64,000 bases of DNA from NCBI RefSeq assembly GCF_002157205.1, contig NZ_CP021358.1, positions 620,001 to 684,000 on the forward strand. The letters run 5' to 3'. The notes below the pieces were generated by a model that saw only the letters and a program-made list of their open reading frames with translations, was not told the DNA's origin and did not search any database. Made by a program: the position numbers and the translations under genes. Below are positions 55,842-64,000 of the stretch, one piece after another (within the stretch, counting starts at the first letter, position 1; each line of letters begins with the position of its first letter). The DNA is from Kushneria marisflavi. GTDB lineage: Bacteria > Pseudomonadota > Gammaproteobacteria > Pseudomonadales > Halomonadaceae.

Positions 55842-57392
55842 CTATCCGGCAGCGGGTGGCCATTCGTGGCGATCCACGACTTCCGTGTTTTCGACCACTT
55901 CCAGCACGATGGGAAATCCCCACAGCTCATGAAGATGACGCATGACCGAGGAAAAGGCCCCTTCCAGCGGACGCCGCTGCGTTCGCTCATGACGCAGCAC
56001 CAGCGAGCGGTCGCCATGAATCCTGGCTTCCCAGACCTGAATATCCGGCTCCCGATGTCCCAGCGAGTATTGCAGTGACAGCGCCTCGCGAATTCGCTTG
56101 TAGCCGCGGTCATCATGAATGGCCGAAATCTCGATCATATCGTCCTGATCATCATCAAGCAGCGCAAAAAGCTTCATGTCGCGAATCACCTTTGGCGACA
56201 GGAATTGCTGGATGAAGGACTCATCCTTGAAGTTATGCATGGCAAAATGCACGGTCTCAAGCCAGTCGCTGCCGGCCATCTCCGGAAACCAGACCCGGTC
56301 CTCTTCGGTCGGGTCACTACAGATACGTCGTATGTCGCTGAACATGGCAAATCCCAGCGCGTAGGGGTTGATGCCGTTGTACCAGGGGCTGTCAAAGCCG
56401 GGCTGCGCCACCACCGCCGTATGCGACTGGAGAAACTCCAGCATCACGCCCTCATCAATCAGTTTTTCATCGTAGAGACGGTGCATGATGTTGTAGTGCC
56501 AGAAGGTGGCCCACCCCTCATTCATGACCTGTGTCTGACGCTGCGGGTAAAAATACTGCGCCAGCTTGCGCACGATGCGCACGATCTCGCGCTGCCAGGG
56601 TGCCAGCAGGGGTGCATTCTTTTCGATGAAATACAGCAGGTTTTCCTGCGGCTCGGAAGGATAGCGCGGTCGCTGAGGCAGCCCGTGAGCATCGACTTCA
56701 CCTTCACGGGCGTCGGCAGCGCGTAGCTGAGGAATGGTGCTCCAGAGCGTGTTGATCTGTTGTTGCAGATAGCCTTCACGCTCCTGCTGACGGCGTGCTT
56801 CCTCTTCTGCCGAAATGGCAGAAGGTCGCTTGTAGCGATCCACGCCCTGATTCTGCAGCGCATGGCAGGCATCAAGCAGCTGTTCGACGGCCTCGACGCC
56901 GTGGCGCTCTTCGCACTCGCTGACATAGCGACGGGCAAAGACCAGATAGTCCACGATGGCAGAAGCGTCGGTCCAGGCGCGAAAGAGATAGTTGCCCTTG
57001 AAAAACGAGTTATGGCCATGACAGGCGTGCGCCATGACCAGAATCTGCATCATCAGGGTATTTTCTTCCATCAGATAGGCGATGCAGGGATCAGAGTTGA
57101 TCACCAGCTCATAGGCCAGCCCCATCTGCCCGCGTTTATAGGCCTGTTCGACGGACAAAAACTGTTTGCCAAATGACCAGTGACTGTACCCCACTGGCAT
57201 GCCGATGCTGGAGTAGGCGTCCATCATCTGTTCGGAGGTGATGATCTCGATCTGATTGGGATAGGTATCCAGTTGGTATTCACCGGCAATGCGGGCAATC
57301 TCCCGCTCGTAATATTCAAGATCATCAAAGGACCAGTCAGACCCCTGGCCCAGAAAGTCTTCATCATGGATCGGCTTGTAGGATGTGCTCAT
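55842..57392 (-). CDS. ycgB: SpoVR-family protein (YcgB)
   Basis: A 516-residue cytoplasmic protein. The family core is at the N-terminus ([20 protein letters not shown] at about 42, HWSFGKQF at about 71, [18 protein letters not shown] at about 119) and in the middle ([20 protein letters not shown] at about 290). SpoVR proteins act in cortex formation in Bacillus and are stress-induced in Gram-negatives, with no known biochemistry. Its start overlaps the yeaH stop (ATGA), which places it in one operon with yeaH and prkA. Confidence 0.93.
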   Translation of the reverse strand: MSTSYKPIHDEDFLGQGSDWSFDDLEYYEREIARIAGEYQLDTYPNQIEIITSEQMMDAYSSIGMPVGYSHWSFGKQFLSVEQAYKRGQMGLAYELVINSDPCIAYLMEENTLMMQILVMAHACHGHNSFFKGNYLFRAWTDASAIVDYLVFARRYVSECEERHGVEAVEQLLDACHALQNQGVDRYKRPSAISAEEEARRQQEREGYLQQQINTLWSTIPQLRAADAREGEVDAHGLPQRPRYPSEPQENLLYFIEKNAPLLAPWQREIVRIVRKLAQYFYPQRQTQVMNEGWATFWHYNIMHRLYDEKLIDEGVMLEFLQSHTAVVAQPGFDSPWYNGINPYALGFAMFSDIRRICSDPTEEDRVWFPEMAGSDWLETVHFAMHNFKDESFIQQFLSPKVIRDMKLFALLDDDQDDMIEISAIHDDRGYKRIREALSLQYSLGHREPDIQVWEARIHGDRSLVLRHERTQRRPLEGAFSSVMRHLHELWGFPIVLEVVENTEVVDRHEWPPAAG

Positions 57393-58687
57393 GAGTGAGC
57401 CTCCTGACCGCTCTGGCGGCTTTTGAACAGTTCACGAAAAACCGGATAGATGTCGCCTGTCTGAACGATCTGTCGCATGGAAAAGCGCTCGGGGTAGCGG
57501 TCCTGTACGCGCATGTACTCATCCCAGAGCGCCTGGTGGGCATGCGGGGTGATCTCGACATACGCGTAATACTGAAGCTTTGGCATCAGCGCATCCGACA
57601 GGATCTGACCGCACTGCACGGAATCATCGTCCCAGTTGTCCCCATCGCTGGCCTGAGCCACGTAGAGGTTCCACTGCGCCGGCGGGTAGCGCGCCTCGAT
57701 GACCTCATCGAGCAGATGCAGTGCGCTGGACACGATGGTCCCACCTGTTTCACGCGAATAGAAAAAGGCTTCTTCATCGACTTCACGTGCGGACGTATGG
57801 TGGCGAATAAACACCAGCTCAACACGCTCGTAGTCACGCTCGAGAAACAGATAAAGCAGCAGAAAGAAACGCTTGGCGATGTCCTTGTGGTTCTGGGTCA
57901 TGGAGCCGGAAACGTCCATCACGCAGAACATGACTGCCTTGTTGGAGGGTTGAGGCTGATCGGTGAGATGGTTGTAGCGAAGATCATAGGTGTCGATGAA
58001 GGGAACAGCTTCAAGGCGCCTTTCCAGCCGCTCGATTTCATCCTTGAGTTCACGCACCCGGCCGGGGTGGCGCAGCACCGGGTCCTTGCGCTCCTCCTCC
58101 TCCAGCGCCTTCCGGGCTTCCAGCAGCGCCCGCCTGATCGGGGCGCGCATGGCGATACGCCGCGCCTGCGCCTCGCGCATCGAACGCACGATGTTCATGC
58201 GAGCAGGTACGCCCTGTCTCGATAGCCCGGCCCGTACGGGCCGACTCTCGGCCATGTCGGCCAGCTGCTTGCGCTCCAGATGCGGCAGCTCCAGCCCATC
58301 GAAGATAAAGCTTAGAAATTCGTCTCGTGACAGGGTAAACGCGAACTCGTCGACGCCTTCCCCCTGATTGGACGCGGAACCTTCACCACTGCCATTGCCA
58401 CCGCCACTGCCGTGCGGACGGCGCATCCGGTCACCTTCGGCAAACTCACGGTTACCGGGGCTGACCACGGTGCGTCGCCCACCCTGCCCGTGACGAAATA
58501 CGGGCTCGGAAATATCGCGTCCCGGGATACTGATTTTCTCGCCACGCTCCATGTCGGTAATCGAGCGACGATTGACCGACTCTTCTACAGCACGCTTAAT
58601 GTGCTTTTGGTAGCGCTTTAAAAAACGCTGTCGGTTGACCGCGCTCTTGTGACGGGCGTTGCTGCGCCGATCAATGAAATAACTCAC
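57389..58687 (-). CDS. yeaH: DUF444 / YeaH-YhbH family protein with vWA-like domain
   Basis: A 432-residue protein with a basic N-terminus ([20 protein letters not shown]), a low-complexity Gly/Ser-rich linker at about 92-110 and a C-terminal von Willebrand A-like domain. The metal-ion site motif MDVSGSMTQ is at about 260. YeaH acts with the kinase YeaG (PrkA) in the nutrient-stress response of E. coli. It lies 81 bases after prkA, with a strong hairpin between, and overlaps spoVR by 4 bases. Confidence 0.93.
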   Translation of the reverse strand: MSYFIDRRSNARHKSAVNRQRFLKRYQKHIKRAVEESVNRRSITDMERGEKISIPGRDISEPVFRHGQGGRRTVVSPGNREFAEGDRMRRPHGSGGGNGSGEGSASNQGEGVDEFAFTLSRDEFLSFIFDGLELPHLERKQLADMAESRPVRAGLSRQGVPARMNIVRSMREAQARRIAMRAPIRRALLEARKALEEEERKDPVLRHPGRVRELKDEIERLERRLEAVPFIDTYDLRYNHLTDQPQPSNKAVMFCVMDVSGSMTQNHKDIAKRFFLLLYLFLERDYERVELVFIRHHTSAREVDEEAFFYSRETGGTIVSSALHLLDEVIEARYPPAQWNLYVAQASDGDNWDDDSVQCGQILSDALMPKLQYYAYVEITPHAHQALWDEYMRVQDRYPERFSMRQIVQTGDIYPVFRELFKSRQSGQEAHS

Positions 58688-58742
58688 GTCACCACCTCCT
58701 GCAGACCGCTCAAACCGGCTGCCCCGTATCCGGGTGGGAATG

Positions 58743-58762
58743 GGCGCCGGCCAGCCGGCGCC
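58743..58762 (-). other. Intercistronic hairpin between prkA and yeaH
   Basis: An 8-bp stem GGCGCCGG/CCGGCGCC with a 4-nt loop lies between the prkA stop and the yeaH start. No T tract follows on the minus strand, so it is more likely an RNA-stability or processing element than a terminator. Confidence 0.5.
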
Positions 58763-58768
58763 AACCGC

Positions 58769-60691
58769 TTACTGAGACTTGCGTACGCGCAGATACCACT
58801 CCGATAGCAGGCGCACCTGCTTTTCGGTATAACCACGCGCAACCATGCGATCGACAAAGTCTTCGTGTTTTCTTCGATCGTCGTTGGAGGCCTTGGCATT
58901 GAACGAGATGACTGGCAAAAGCTCTTCGGTATTGGCAAACATCTTGTGTTCAATCACGCCCTTGAGCTTTTCATAGGACTGCCAGCTGGGATTGAGCCCT
59001 TCGTTTTGCGCCCTCGCCCGCAACACGAAATTGACCACTTCGTGACGAAAATCCTTCGGATTGGAGATGCCGGCCGGCTTTTCGATCTTCTCGAGCTCTT
59101 CGTTGAGCGCCTGTCGATCCAGCAGTTCGCCGGTTTCCGGATCGCGAAACTCCTGATCCTGAATCCAGAAATCTGCATAAGTCACGTAGCGGTCGAAGAT
59201 GTTCTGACCGTACTCGGAGTAGGACTCCAGATAAGCGGTCTGAATTTCCTTGCCGATAAAATCGACATAGCGCGGCGCCAGATACTCCTTGATAAAGCGC
59301 AGATAACGGTCGTGGACTTCACGCGGCAACTGCTCCTGCTCCAGGCGTTGCTCAAGCACATACAGCAGATGCACCGGATTGGCCGCCACCTCGCTGGAGT
59401 CAAAATTGAAGACCTTGGAGAGAATCTTGAAGGCAAATCGGGTCGACAGGCCTTCCATGCCCTCATCCACGCCGGCGGCGTCACGATATTCCTGAATTGA
59501 ACGAGCACGCGGGTCGGTGTCCTTCAGATTCTGGCCGTCATAGATGCGCATCTTTGAGTAGACGCTGGAGTTTTCCGGCTCCTTGAGCCTTGAGAGTACC
59601 GAGAACTGTGCCAGCATGCGCAGCGTATCCGGCGCGCAGGGTGCATGTGACAGCGAGGAGTGCTGCAACAGCTTTTCGTAGATCTTCATCTCTTCTGAGA
59701 CGCGCAACGAATAAAACACCTTCACGATATAGACGCGATCAAGGAAGGCCTCATTGTTGCGGTTATTGCGAAACTGCTGCCATTCGGATTCGTTGGAGTG
59801 CGCCAGAATGACCCCGTCAAATGGGATGGCCCCCATGCCCTCGGTCGGGTTGTAGTTGCCCTCCTGAGTCGCGGTCAAAAGCGGATGCAGCACCTTGATG
59901 GGTGCCTTGAACATCTCGACGAACTCCATCAACCCCTGGTTGGCGCGACAGAGACCGCCGGAGAAGCTGTAGGCATCCGGATCGTCCTGAGAATAAAGCC
60001 CAAGCTTGCGGATATCGACCTTGCCGACCAGCGAGGAGATGTCCTGATTGTTTTCATCACCCGGCTCGGTCTTGGAGATCGCGATCTGATTGAGTCGTGA
60101 CGGATAGACCTTGACGACTCTGAACCGGGAGATATCGCCGCCATACTCGCGAAGGCGCTTGGCCGCCCAGGGCGACATGACACTGCGCATGTAGCGTTTG
60201 GGAATATTGTATTCGCTTTCAAGTGTCTCGCCGTCTTCCTCGGGACTGAAAAGCCCCAGCGGCGACTCATGAACCGGCGAATCCTTGATGGCGTAAAAGG
60301 GAATCTGCTCCATCAGCGCCTTGAGGCGCTCGGCAATCGAGGATTTTCCACCGCCCACCGGACCGAGCAGATAAAGAATCTGTTTGCGCTCTTCAAGCCC
60401 CTGAGAGGCGTGGCGAAAATAGGCGACGATCTGCTCGATAGCCTCTTCCATGCCGTGAAATTCGGCAAAGGCGGGGTAACGTCGGATCAACTTGTTGGAG
60501 AAAATGCGCGAAAGGCGGGGGTTTTTGGCCGTATCAATGACTTCCGGCTCACCGATGGCGCTGAGCATGCGCTCGGAGGCGCTGGCATAGGCGGTCGGGT
60601 CCTCTCGACAGAGCTCAAGATACTCCTGAAGACTCATCTCTTCCTGGAGGGTGCGCTCAAAGCGATGCTGCACATGATCAAAAATGCTCAT
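58769..60691 (-). CDS. yeaG: PrkA-family serine protein kinase (YeaG)
   Basis: A 640-residue protein with an N-terminal AAA+-like domain and a C-terminal kinase-related part. Walker A is LLGPVGGGKSSIAERLKALM at about 108; the middle has EFVEMFKAPIKVLHPLLTAT at about 253 and ILAHSNESEWQQF at about 297. YeaG/PrkA helps survival in stationary phase and nitrogen starvation. CAAGGAG lies about seven bases ahead of the ATG. First gene of the operon prkA-yeaH-spoVR. Confidence 0.95.
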   Translation of the reverse strand: MSIFDHVQHRFERTLQEEMSLQEYLELCREDPTAYASASERMLSAIGEPEVIDTAKNPRLSRIFSNKLIRRYPAFAEFHGMEEAIEQIVAYFRHASQGLEERKQILYLLGPVGGGKSSIAERLKALMEQIPFYAIKDSPVHESPLGLFSPEEDGETLESEYNIPKRYMRSVMSPWAAKRLREYGGDISRFRVVKVYPSRLNQIAISKTEPGDENNQDISSLVGKVDIRKLGLYSQDDPDAYSFSGGLCRANQGLMEFVEMFKAPIKVLHPLLTATQEGNYNPTEGMGAIPFDGVILAHSNESEWQQFRNNRNNEAFLDRVYIVKVFYSLRVSEEMKIYEKLLQHSSLSHAPCAPDTLRMLAQFSVLSRLKEPENSSVYSKMRIYDGQNLKDTDPRARSIQEYRDAAGVDEGMEGLSTRFAFKILSKVFNFDSSEVAANPVHLLYVLEQRLEQEQLPREVHDRYLRFIKEYLAPRYVDFIGKEIQTAYLESYSEYGQNIFDRYVTYADFWIQDQEFRDPETGELLDRQALNEELEKIEKPAGISNPKDFRHEVVNFVLRARAQNEGLNPSWQSYEKLKGVIEHKMFANTEELLPVISFNAKASNDDRRKHEDFVDRMVARGYTEKQVRLLSEWYLRVRKSQ

Positions 60692-60889
60692 GAACTTCTC
60701 CTTGAGTGGCGACGGTGTGCCCTGCCGTACGCACGCTCGTCATTTCGTGAAAATCAATCGGCCACTACGGCACTCCCGCTCATTGAAGGTTTCTCTCGGT
60801 CATGGAAAGCCCTGTCGGGCATTAAAAAAGATGGTTGATTGTGGTGAACCGGGAAGACACCGGCGAACGCTTCTGCTCGGGTCAGGCGA

Positions 60890-60911
60890 TGCGGCATGAG
60901 GTAATGCCGCA
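60890..60911 (-). terminator. Hairpin downstream of ltaE
   Basis: A perfect 8-bp stem TGCGGCAT/ATGCCGCA with a 6-nt loop lies 30 bases after the ltaE stop. There is no T tract on the minus strand, so termination here is uncertain. Confidence 0.4.
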
Positions 60912-60940
60912 CCGGTGTCAGGGAAGATATCCTATCAATA

Positions 60941-62038
60941 TCACTGTTGGTGATGCTGCGCCAGTGCCTGACGAAGGTCGGCCACCAGCGCATCGATCAA
61001 CGTCTCGGACGTGTTCCAGCTACAGACAAAGCGGACGCCACCCTCCCCTATAAAGGTATAAAACGTCCATCCGCAATCACGCAAGTACTGTTGAGCAGGC
61101 GCTGGCACCTCAAGAAAGACGCTATTGGCCTGAACGGGGAACATGACATCAACCCCTTCAATATTGCGCACACCATCAAGCAGCCGTTTCGCCATGGCAT
61201 TGGCATGGCGCGCGTTGGCAAGCCAGACATCGTTTTCCAGAAGCCCAAGCCAGGGCGCACTGACAAATCGCATCTTGGAGGCCAGCTGCCCCGCCTGCTT
61301 GCAGCGATATTCAAAGTCCTGAGCCAGCTCACGGTCAAAAAAGACGATGGCTTCACCAAAGGCCAGACCGTTTTTGGTCCCTGAAAAACACAATACATCA
61401 ACCCCGGCTTTCCAGGTCATCTCGGCAGGTGTCACATTCAGTGAGGCGCAAGCATTGGCAAAACGGGCGCCATCCATATGAATCTTGAGATCGTACTGGT
61501 CAGCCACCTCTCGAATGGCCTGCAATTCATCGATTGAATAGAGCGTACCGACTTCCGTGGCCTGAGTGATGGACACTACCCTGGGCCGTGGATAGTGAAT
61601 GTCGTTGCGTCGCGTCACGACACTTGCAATGCCTTCTGGCGTCAGCTTCCCCATGGGGGCATCCACCGGCAACAGCTTGGAACCGTTGGAAAAAAATTCC
61701 GGGCCGCCACACTCGTCTGTTTCGATATGCGCCAACTGATGGCAGATGACACCATGATAGGACTGACAAAGAGAGGCCAGTGCCAAAGAGTTTGCTGCAG
61801 TCCCGTTAAAGACGAAAAATATTTCGCAGTCCGTCTCGAAAAGCGTTCTGAAGTGGTTGGCGGCGCGCTCGGTCCAGACGTCATTGCCGTAGGCAAGATC
61901 ATCCTGCTCGTTGGCCTGAAGCAGATAGTGCATGGCCTCGGGACAGATGCCCGATGTATTGTCGCTGGCCAGAAAACGAGGAGAAGCAATGGCAATGTCG
62001 CTGTTGGCGACCGTATTGCTGAAACCAAGGTTCGTCAT
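60941..62038 (-). CDS. ltaE: Low-specificity L-threonine aldolase
   Basis: A PLP-dependent enzyme that splits L-threonine or allo-threonine into glycine and acetaldehyde. The 365-residue protein from the ATG at 62038 has YGNDVWTERAANHFRTLF at about 49, the active-site lysine in LCFSGTKNGLAFGEA at about 217 and KIHMDGARFANA at about 185. The first 15 residues before the SPRFLASDNTSG core are extra. An open frame of 36 codons upstream has a Cys-rich start unlike the family and is left out. AGGA lies ten bases ahead of the chosen start. Confidence 0.9.
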   Translation of the reverse strand: MTNLGFSNTVANSDIAIASPRFLASDNTSGICPEAMHYLLQANEQDDLAYGNDVWTERAANHFRTLFETDCEIFFVFNGTAANSLALASLCQSYHGVICHQLAHIETDECGGPEFFSNGSKLLPVDAPMGKLTPEGIASVVTRRNDIHYPRPRVVSITQATEVGTLYSIDELQAIREVADQYDLKIHMDGARFANACASLNVTPAEMTWKAGVDVLCFSGTKNGLAFGEAIVFFDRELAQDFEYRCKQAGQLASKMRFVSAPWLGLLENDVWLANARHANAMAKRLLDGVRNIEGVDVMFPVQANSVFLEVPAPAQQYLRDCGWTFYTFIGEGGVRFVCSWNTSETLIDALVADLRQALAQHHQQ

Positions 62039-62316
62039 TTTGAGGTTGTCCTGCAGCTTGTTATTGGCTTGCCCCTCGAGGATCACTCGATCAAGGGCAT
62101 GACAGACCAAGCATGCAGCGCACAGCAAAGACTGGCAAGCCGACATCCTTCAAGGGACGACGATCGCGCAGTAAGAAACGAACAGCAGAATTGGCCGCCA
62201 TGACAGGCGTCATGTGCAGACAGGAATCAAAATCAGGGAGAGATAATCCGAAGGCGGATCAGGTGTTGCCAGAAGAGAGCGTATTGAAGAGAAAAAACAA
62301 CACATGTTCAAGCGAA

Positions 62317-62393
62317 TGGCGGACTGGACGGGACTTGAACCCGCGACCTCCGGCGTGACAGGCCGGCATTCTAACCAACTGAACTACCAGTCC
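62317..62393 (-). tRNA. tRNA-Asp (GTC), copy 3 of the operon
   Basis: A 77-base tRNA with CCA. Acceptor GGACTGG pairs with CCAGTCC, discriminator G, anticodon loop CTGTCAC giving GTC, T loop TTCAAGT. Last in order of transcription. Confidence 0.96.
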
Positions 62394-62430
62394 GCATACA
62401 CTTGCAACATCAAATCATCTTGGAAGATGA

Positions 62431-62506
62431 TGGTGGGTGGTACTGGGCTCGAACCAGTGACCCCCAGCTTGTAAGGCTGGTGCTCTTCCAACTGAGCTAA
62501 CCACCC
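62431..62506 (-). tRNA. tRNA-Val (TAC), copy 2 of the operon
   Basis: A 76-base tRNA with CCA. Acceptor GGGTGGT pairs with ACCACCC, discriminator A, anticodon loop CTTACAA giving TAC, T loop TTCGAGC. Confidence 0.96.
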
Positions 62507-62525
62507 GATAGTACGATAATTTCGA

Positions 62526-62602
62526 TGGCGGACTGGACGGGACTTGAACCCGCGACCTCCGGCGTGACAGGCCGGCATTCTAACCAACTGAACTACCAGT
62601 CC
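62526..62602 (-). tRNA. tRNA-Asp (GTC), copy 2 of the operon
   Basis: Sequence identical to the other two Asp copies over the 77 bases. Spacers on each side are unrelated to those of the other copies. Confidence 0.96.
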
Positions 62603-62635
62603 ATTTATATCGAAATATCACTGCACCCAGAGCTT

Positions 62636-62712
62636 TGGCGGACTGGACGGGACTTGAACCCGCGACCTCCGGCGTGACAGGCCGGCATTCTAACCAACTG
62701 AACTACCAGTCC
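62636..62712 (-). tRNA. tRNA-Asp (GTC), copy 1 of the operon
   Basis: Same 77-base tRNA-Asp with encoded CCA; it follows the first tRNA-Val of the operon. Confidence 0.96.
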
Positions 62713-62751
62713 GCAACCCTGATTACAGCAACATGACCTTATCAAAAATGA

Positions 62752-62827
62752 TGGTGGGTGGTACTGGGCTCGAACCAGTGACCCCCAGCTTGTAAGGCTG
62801 GTGCTCTTCCAACTGAGCTAACCACCC
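62752..62827 (-). tRNA. tRNA-Val (TAC), copy 1 of the operon
   Basis: First tRNA of the operon, identical to the second Val copy. The promoter lies directly upstream. Confidence 0.96.
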
Positions 62828-62844
62828 GGGTCATGTGGCGCTGC

Positions 62845-62872
62845 ATTCTACCGATCATTGCAGGAAAGTCAA
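62845..62872 (-). promoter_or_regulatory. Promoter of the Val-Asp tRNA operon
   Basis: On the minus strand TTGACT (62872-62867) and TAGAAT (62850-62845) are separated by 16 bases and followed by a GC-rich discriminator, as is usual for stringently controlled stable-RNA promoters. The first tRNA-Val starts 17 bases further on. Confidence 0.75.
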
Positions 62873-62899
62873 ACACTTCCTGAACGATTGCCATGAATT

Positions 62900-63808
62900 T
62901 CATGACAGCGGCGCGTCATCATCCCGTGCCATCAGATTTACCGTGTCGATACGGTCACGTTTCATCAGGCGCTGTTTTTCCTCGAGCCCGTGAAAGTCAA
63001 ACAGGTCCCGATCCGCCAGCTGGGAGGGCGCCACATTGGTCAATGCCTTGAACATGGTCTCGATTCGCCCGGGGTGCTTACGCTCCCAGTCGGCGAGCAT
63101 TTCCTTGACCACCTGACGCTGCAGGTTTTCCTGACTGCCACACAGATTGCACGGAATGATGGGAAAGGCCATGGCTTCGGCAAATTTTGCGATATCGGCC
63201 TCGGCGCAGTAGGCCATCGGACGAATCACGATATTCTTGCCATCGTCGGAGAGCAGCTTGGGCGGCATCGACTTGAGCGACCCCCCAAAGAACATGTTGA
63301 GAAAAAGCGTTTCCAGCATGTCGTCGCGATGATGACCCAGCGCGATCTTGTTGGCGCCGATCTCTTCGGCAAAACCGTAAAGCGTGCCACGTCGCAGACG
63401 CGAACACAGCCCGCAGGTTGTCTTGCCCTCGGGGACCTTCTCTTTCACGATCGAGTAGGTATCACGTTCAACGATGTGATACTCAACGCCCTGCCCTGCC
63501 AGATACTCCGGCAGCACATGCTCTGGAAAGCCGGGCTGTTTCTGATCCATGTTGACGGCCACCAGCTCAAAGTTCACCGGCGCATTGCGCTGAAGATTGC
63601 GAAGAATTTCGAGCATGGTGTAGGAGTCCTTGCCACCGGAGAGGCACACCATCACCCTGTCGCCATCATTGATCATGGCATAGTCGATGATGGCATTGCC
63701 GACGTTACGGCGCAGACGTTTTTGAAGCTTGTCGAACTCCCGCTTCTGGAGAGTGTTCACGGACTGATCAAGTTCTTGCATGGAGATGACTTCGGATAGA
63801 TGCGACAT
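62900..63808 (-). CDS. ttcA: tRNA 2-thiocytidine-32 synthetase TtcA
   Basis: TtcA thiolates C32 of certain tRNAs using an iron-sulfur cluster and ATP. The 302-residue protein has the PP-loop [13 protein letters not shown] at about 54, the CxxC pair [12 protein letters not shown] at about 131, [17 protein letters not shown] at about 157 and a second CNLC at about 221, the cysteines that bind the cluster. The product ends close to the promoter of the tRNA operon, which it may modify, although only some tRNAs carry s2C32. Confidence 0.96.
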   Translation of the reverse strand: MSHLSEVISMQELDQSVNTLQKREFDKLQKRLRRNVGNAIIDYAMINDGDRVMVCLSGGKDSYTMLEILRNLQRNAPVNFELVAVNMDQKQPGFPEHVLPEYLAGQGVEYHIVERDTYSIVKEKVPEGKTTCGLCSRLRRGTLYGFAEEIGANKIALGHHRDDMLETLFLNMFFGGSLKSMPPKLLSDDGKNIVIRPMAYCAEADIAKFAEAMAFPIIPCNLCGSQENLQRQVVKEMLADWERKHPGRIETMFKALTNVAPSQLADRDLFDFHGLEEKQRLMKRDRIDTVNLMARDDDAPLS

Positions 63809-63876
63809 TGGCGCTACTTTATCATTGCCACAAAGCGCAGGCGAAGACCGGTCGCATCAGGCGGGACTTGAAGGGG

Positions 63877-63910
63877 CGATGGCACTCGGGCAAAGGCCGA
63901 TGTGCCATCG
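63877..63910. other. Long imperfect hairpin in the ttcA divergent region
   Basis: A 9-bp stem CGATGGCAC/GTGCCATCG continues, after a single-base bulge, into a 4-bp stem TCGG/CCGA with a 7-nt loop. It lies between divergent genes, 68 bases from the ttcA start. It could be an operator, a REP-like element or a transcript end from neither gene; the role is unknown. Confidence 0.45.
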
Positions 63911-63969
63911 AAATGTCGAGGCTGTCACCAAAAAGCAGCCCTTACGCGGGTCAGGCAAGGATTTTCACG

Positions 63970-64000
63970 ATGTTTCAGGGCTGGTTACTGCTCACCATCT
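63970..64000 (+). CDS. Start of a membrane-protein gene, cut by the window edge
   Basis: An ATG at 63970 is preceded by AAGGA eight bases upstream and opens ten hydrophobic codons (MFQGWLLLTI). This could be the first helix of a transporter or a transporter-like sensor kinase, but only ten residues are visible, so no function can be given. Confidence 0.4.
   Translation, partial: MFQGWLLLTI

Noticed and set aside
62113..62358. 81-residue open frame ending in a TGRDLNPRPPA-type peptide
   Set aside because: It is the opposite strand of tRNA-Asp and the ltaE leader; this peptide is a well-known tRNA artefact.
62384..62587. 67-residue open frame over tRNA-Val and tRNA-Asp
   Set aside because: Reading of tRNA genes gives the AQLEEHQPYKLGVTGSSP type artefact; no ribosome site.

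Overview
The window is a chromosomal stretch from a moderately GC-rich, Gram-negative gammaproteobacterium, most likely a halophile of the Halomonas/Kushneria kind (Halomonadaceae). The outer-membrane genes lptD and surA, the AmgK/MurU recycling route, the rpsF-rpsR-rplI-dnaB ribosomal block and two complete Mrp Na+/H+ antiporter operons fit this. The assignment is inferred from gene content and remembered families, not from a database search. No prophage, insertion sequence or CRISPR array was seen.

Layout. 1-6.3 kb: rsmA (cut by the window edge), surA and lptD, with the divergent pair amgK-murU and an OsmC-family gene. 6.4-11.9 kb: AI-2E-type permease, a Coq7 homologue lacking most of its metal ligands, hinT, prkB, purD and rsmE. 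11.9-17.5 kb: a catabolic set (kinase fused to a C-terminal domain, acyl-CoA dehydrogenase, SDR, divergent acyl-CoA ligase) that mirrors the levulinate/4-hydroxyacid genes lvaA-E of Pseudomonas putida. 17.5-24.8 kb: a seven-gene surface-glycan operon (rfbB, rfbA, sugar aminotransferase, GNAT, ATP-grasp, flippase, glycosyltransferase). AT-rich non-coding DNA lies upstream of this operon and also inside the neighbouring catabolic set. 25.2-38 kb: two head-to-head Mrp operons, a seven-gene mrpABCDEFG set on the minus strand and a six-gene set with fused mrpAB on the plus strand. They are separated by about 550 bp that contains a structured-RNA candidate.

38-46.3 kb: hemH, an iron-sulfur photolyase, a small conserved gene, and a single-module serine-specific NRPS (C-A-T-TE, EntF-like). 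The NRPS lies behind a good Fur box and is translationally coupled to an EreA/ChaN-like protein. 46.3-54 kb: dnaB, rplI, a DUF2232 membrane protein, rpsR, rpsF (with a clear promoter and hairpin-rich leader), rlmB and rnr. 54.2-54.6 kb: three tRNA-Leu(CAG) genes. 54.8-60.7 kb: a membrane-anchored DNA/RNA endonuclease and the prkA-yeaH-spoVR stress operon. 60.9-64 kb: threonine aldolase, a Val-Asp-Asp-Val-Asp tRNA operon, ttcA, and the first codons of a plus-strand gene.

Together the genes cover envelope assembly and recycling, sodium/proton homeostasis, iron acquisition, surface glycan synthesis and translation. The least ordinary items are the degenerate Coq7, the fused LvaAB-like kinase pathway, the Fur-controlled orphan serine NRPS with its partner protein, and the paired Mrp operons with a long structured leader.
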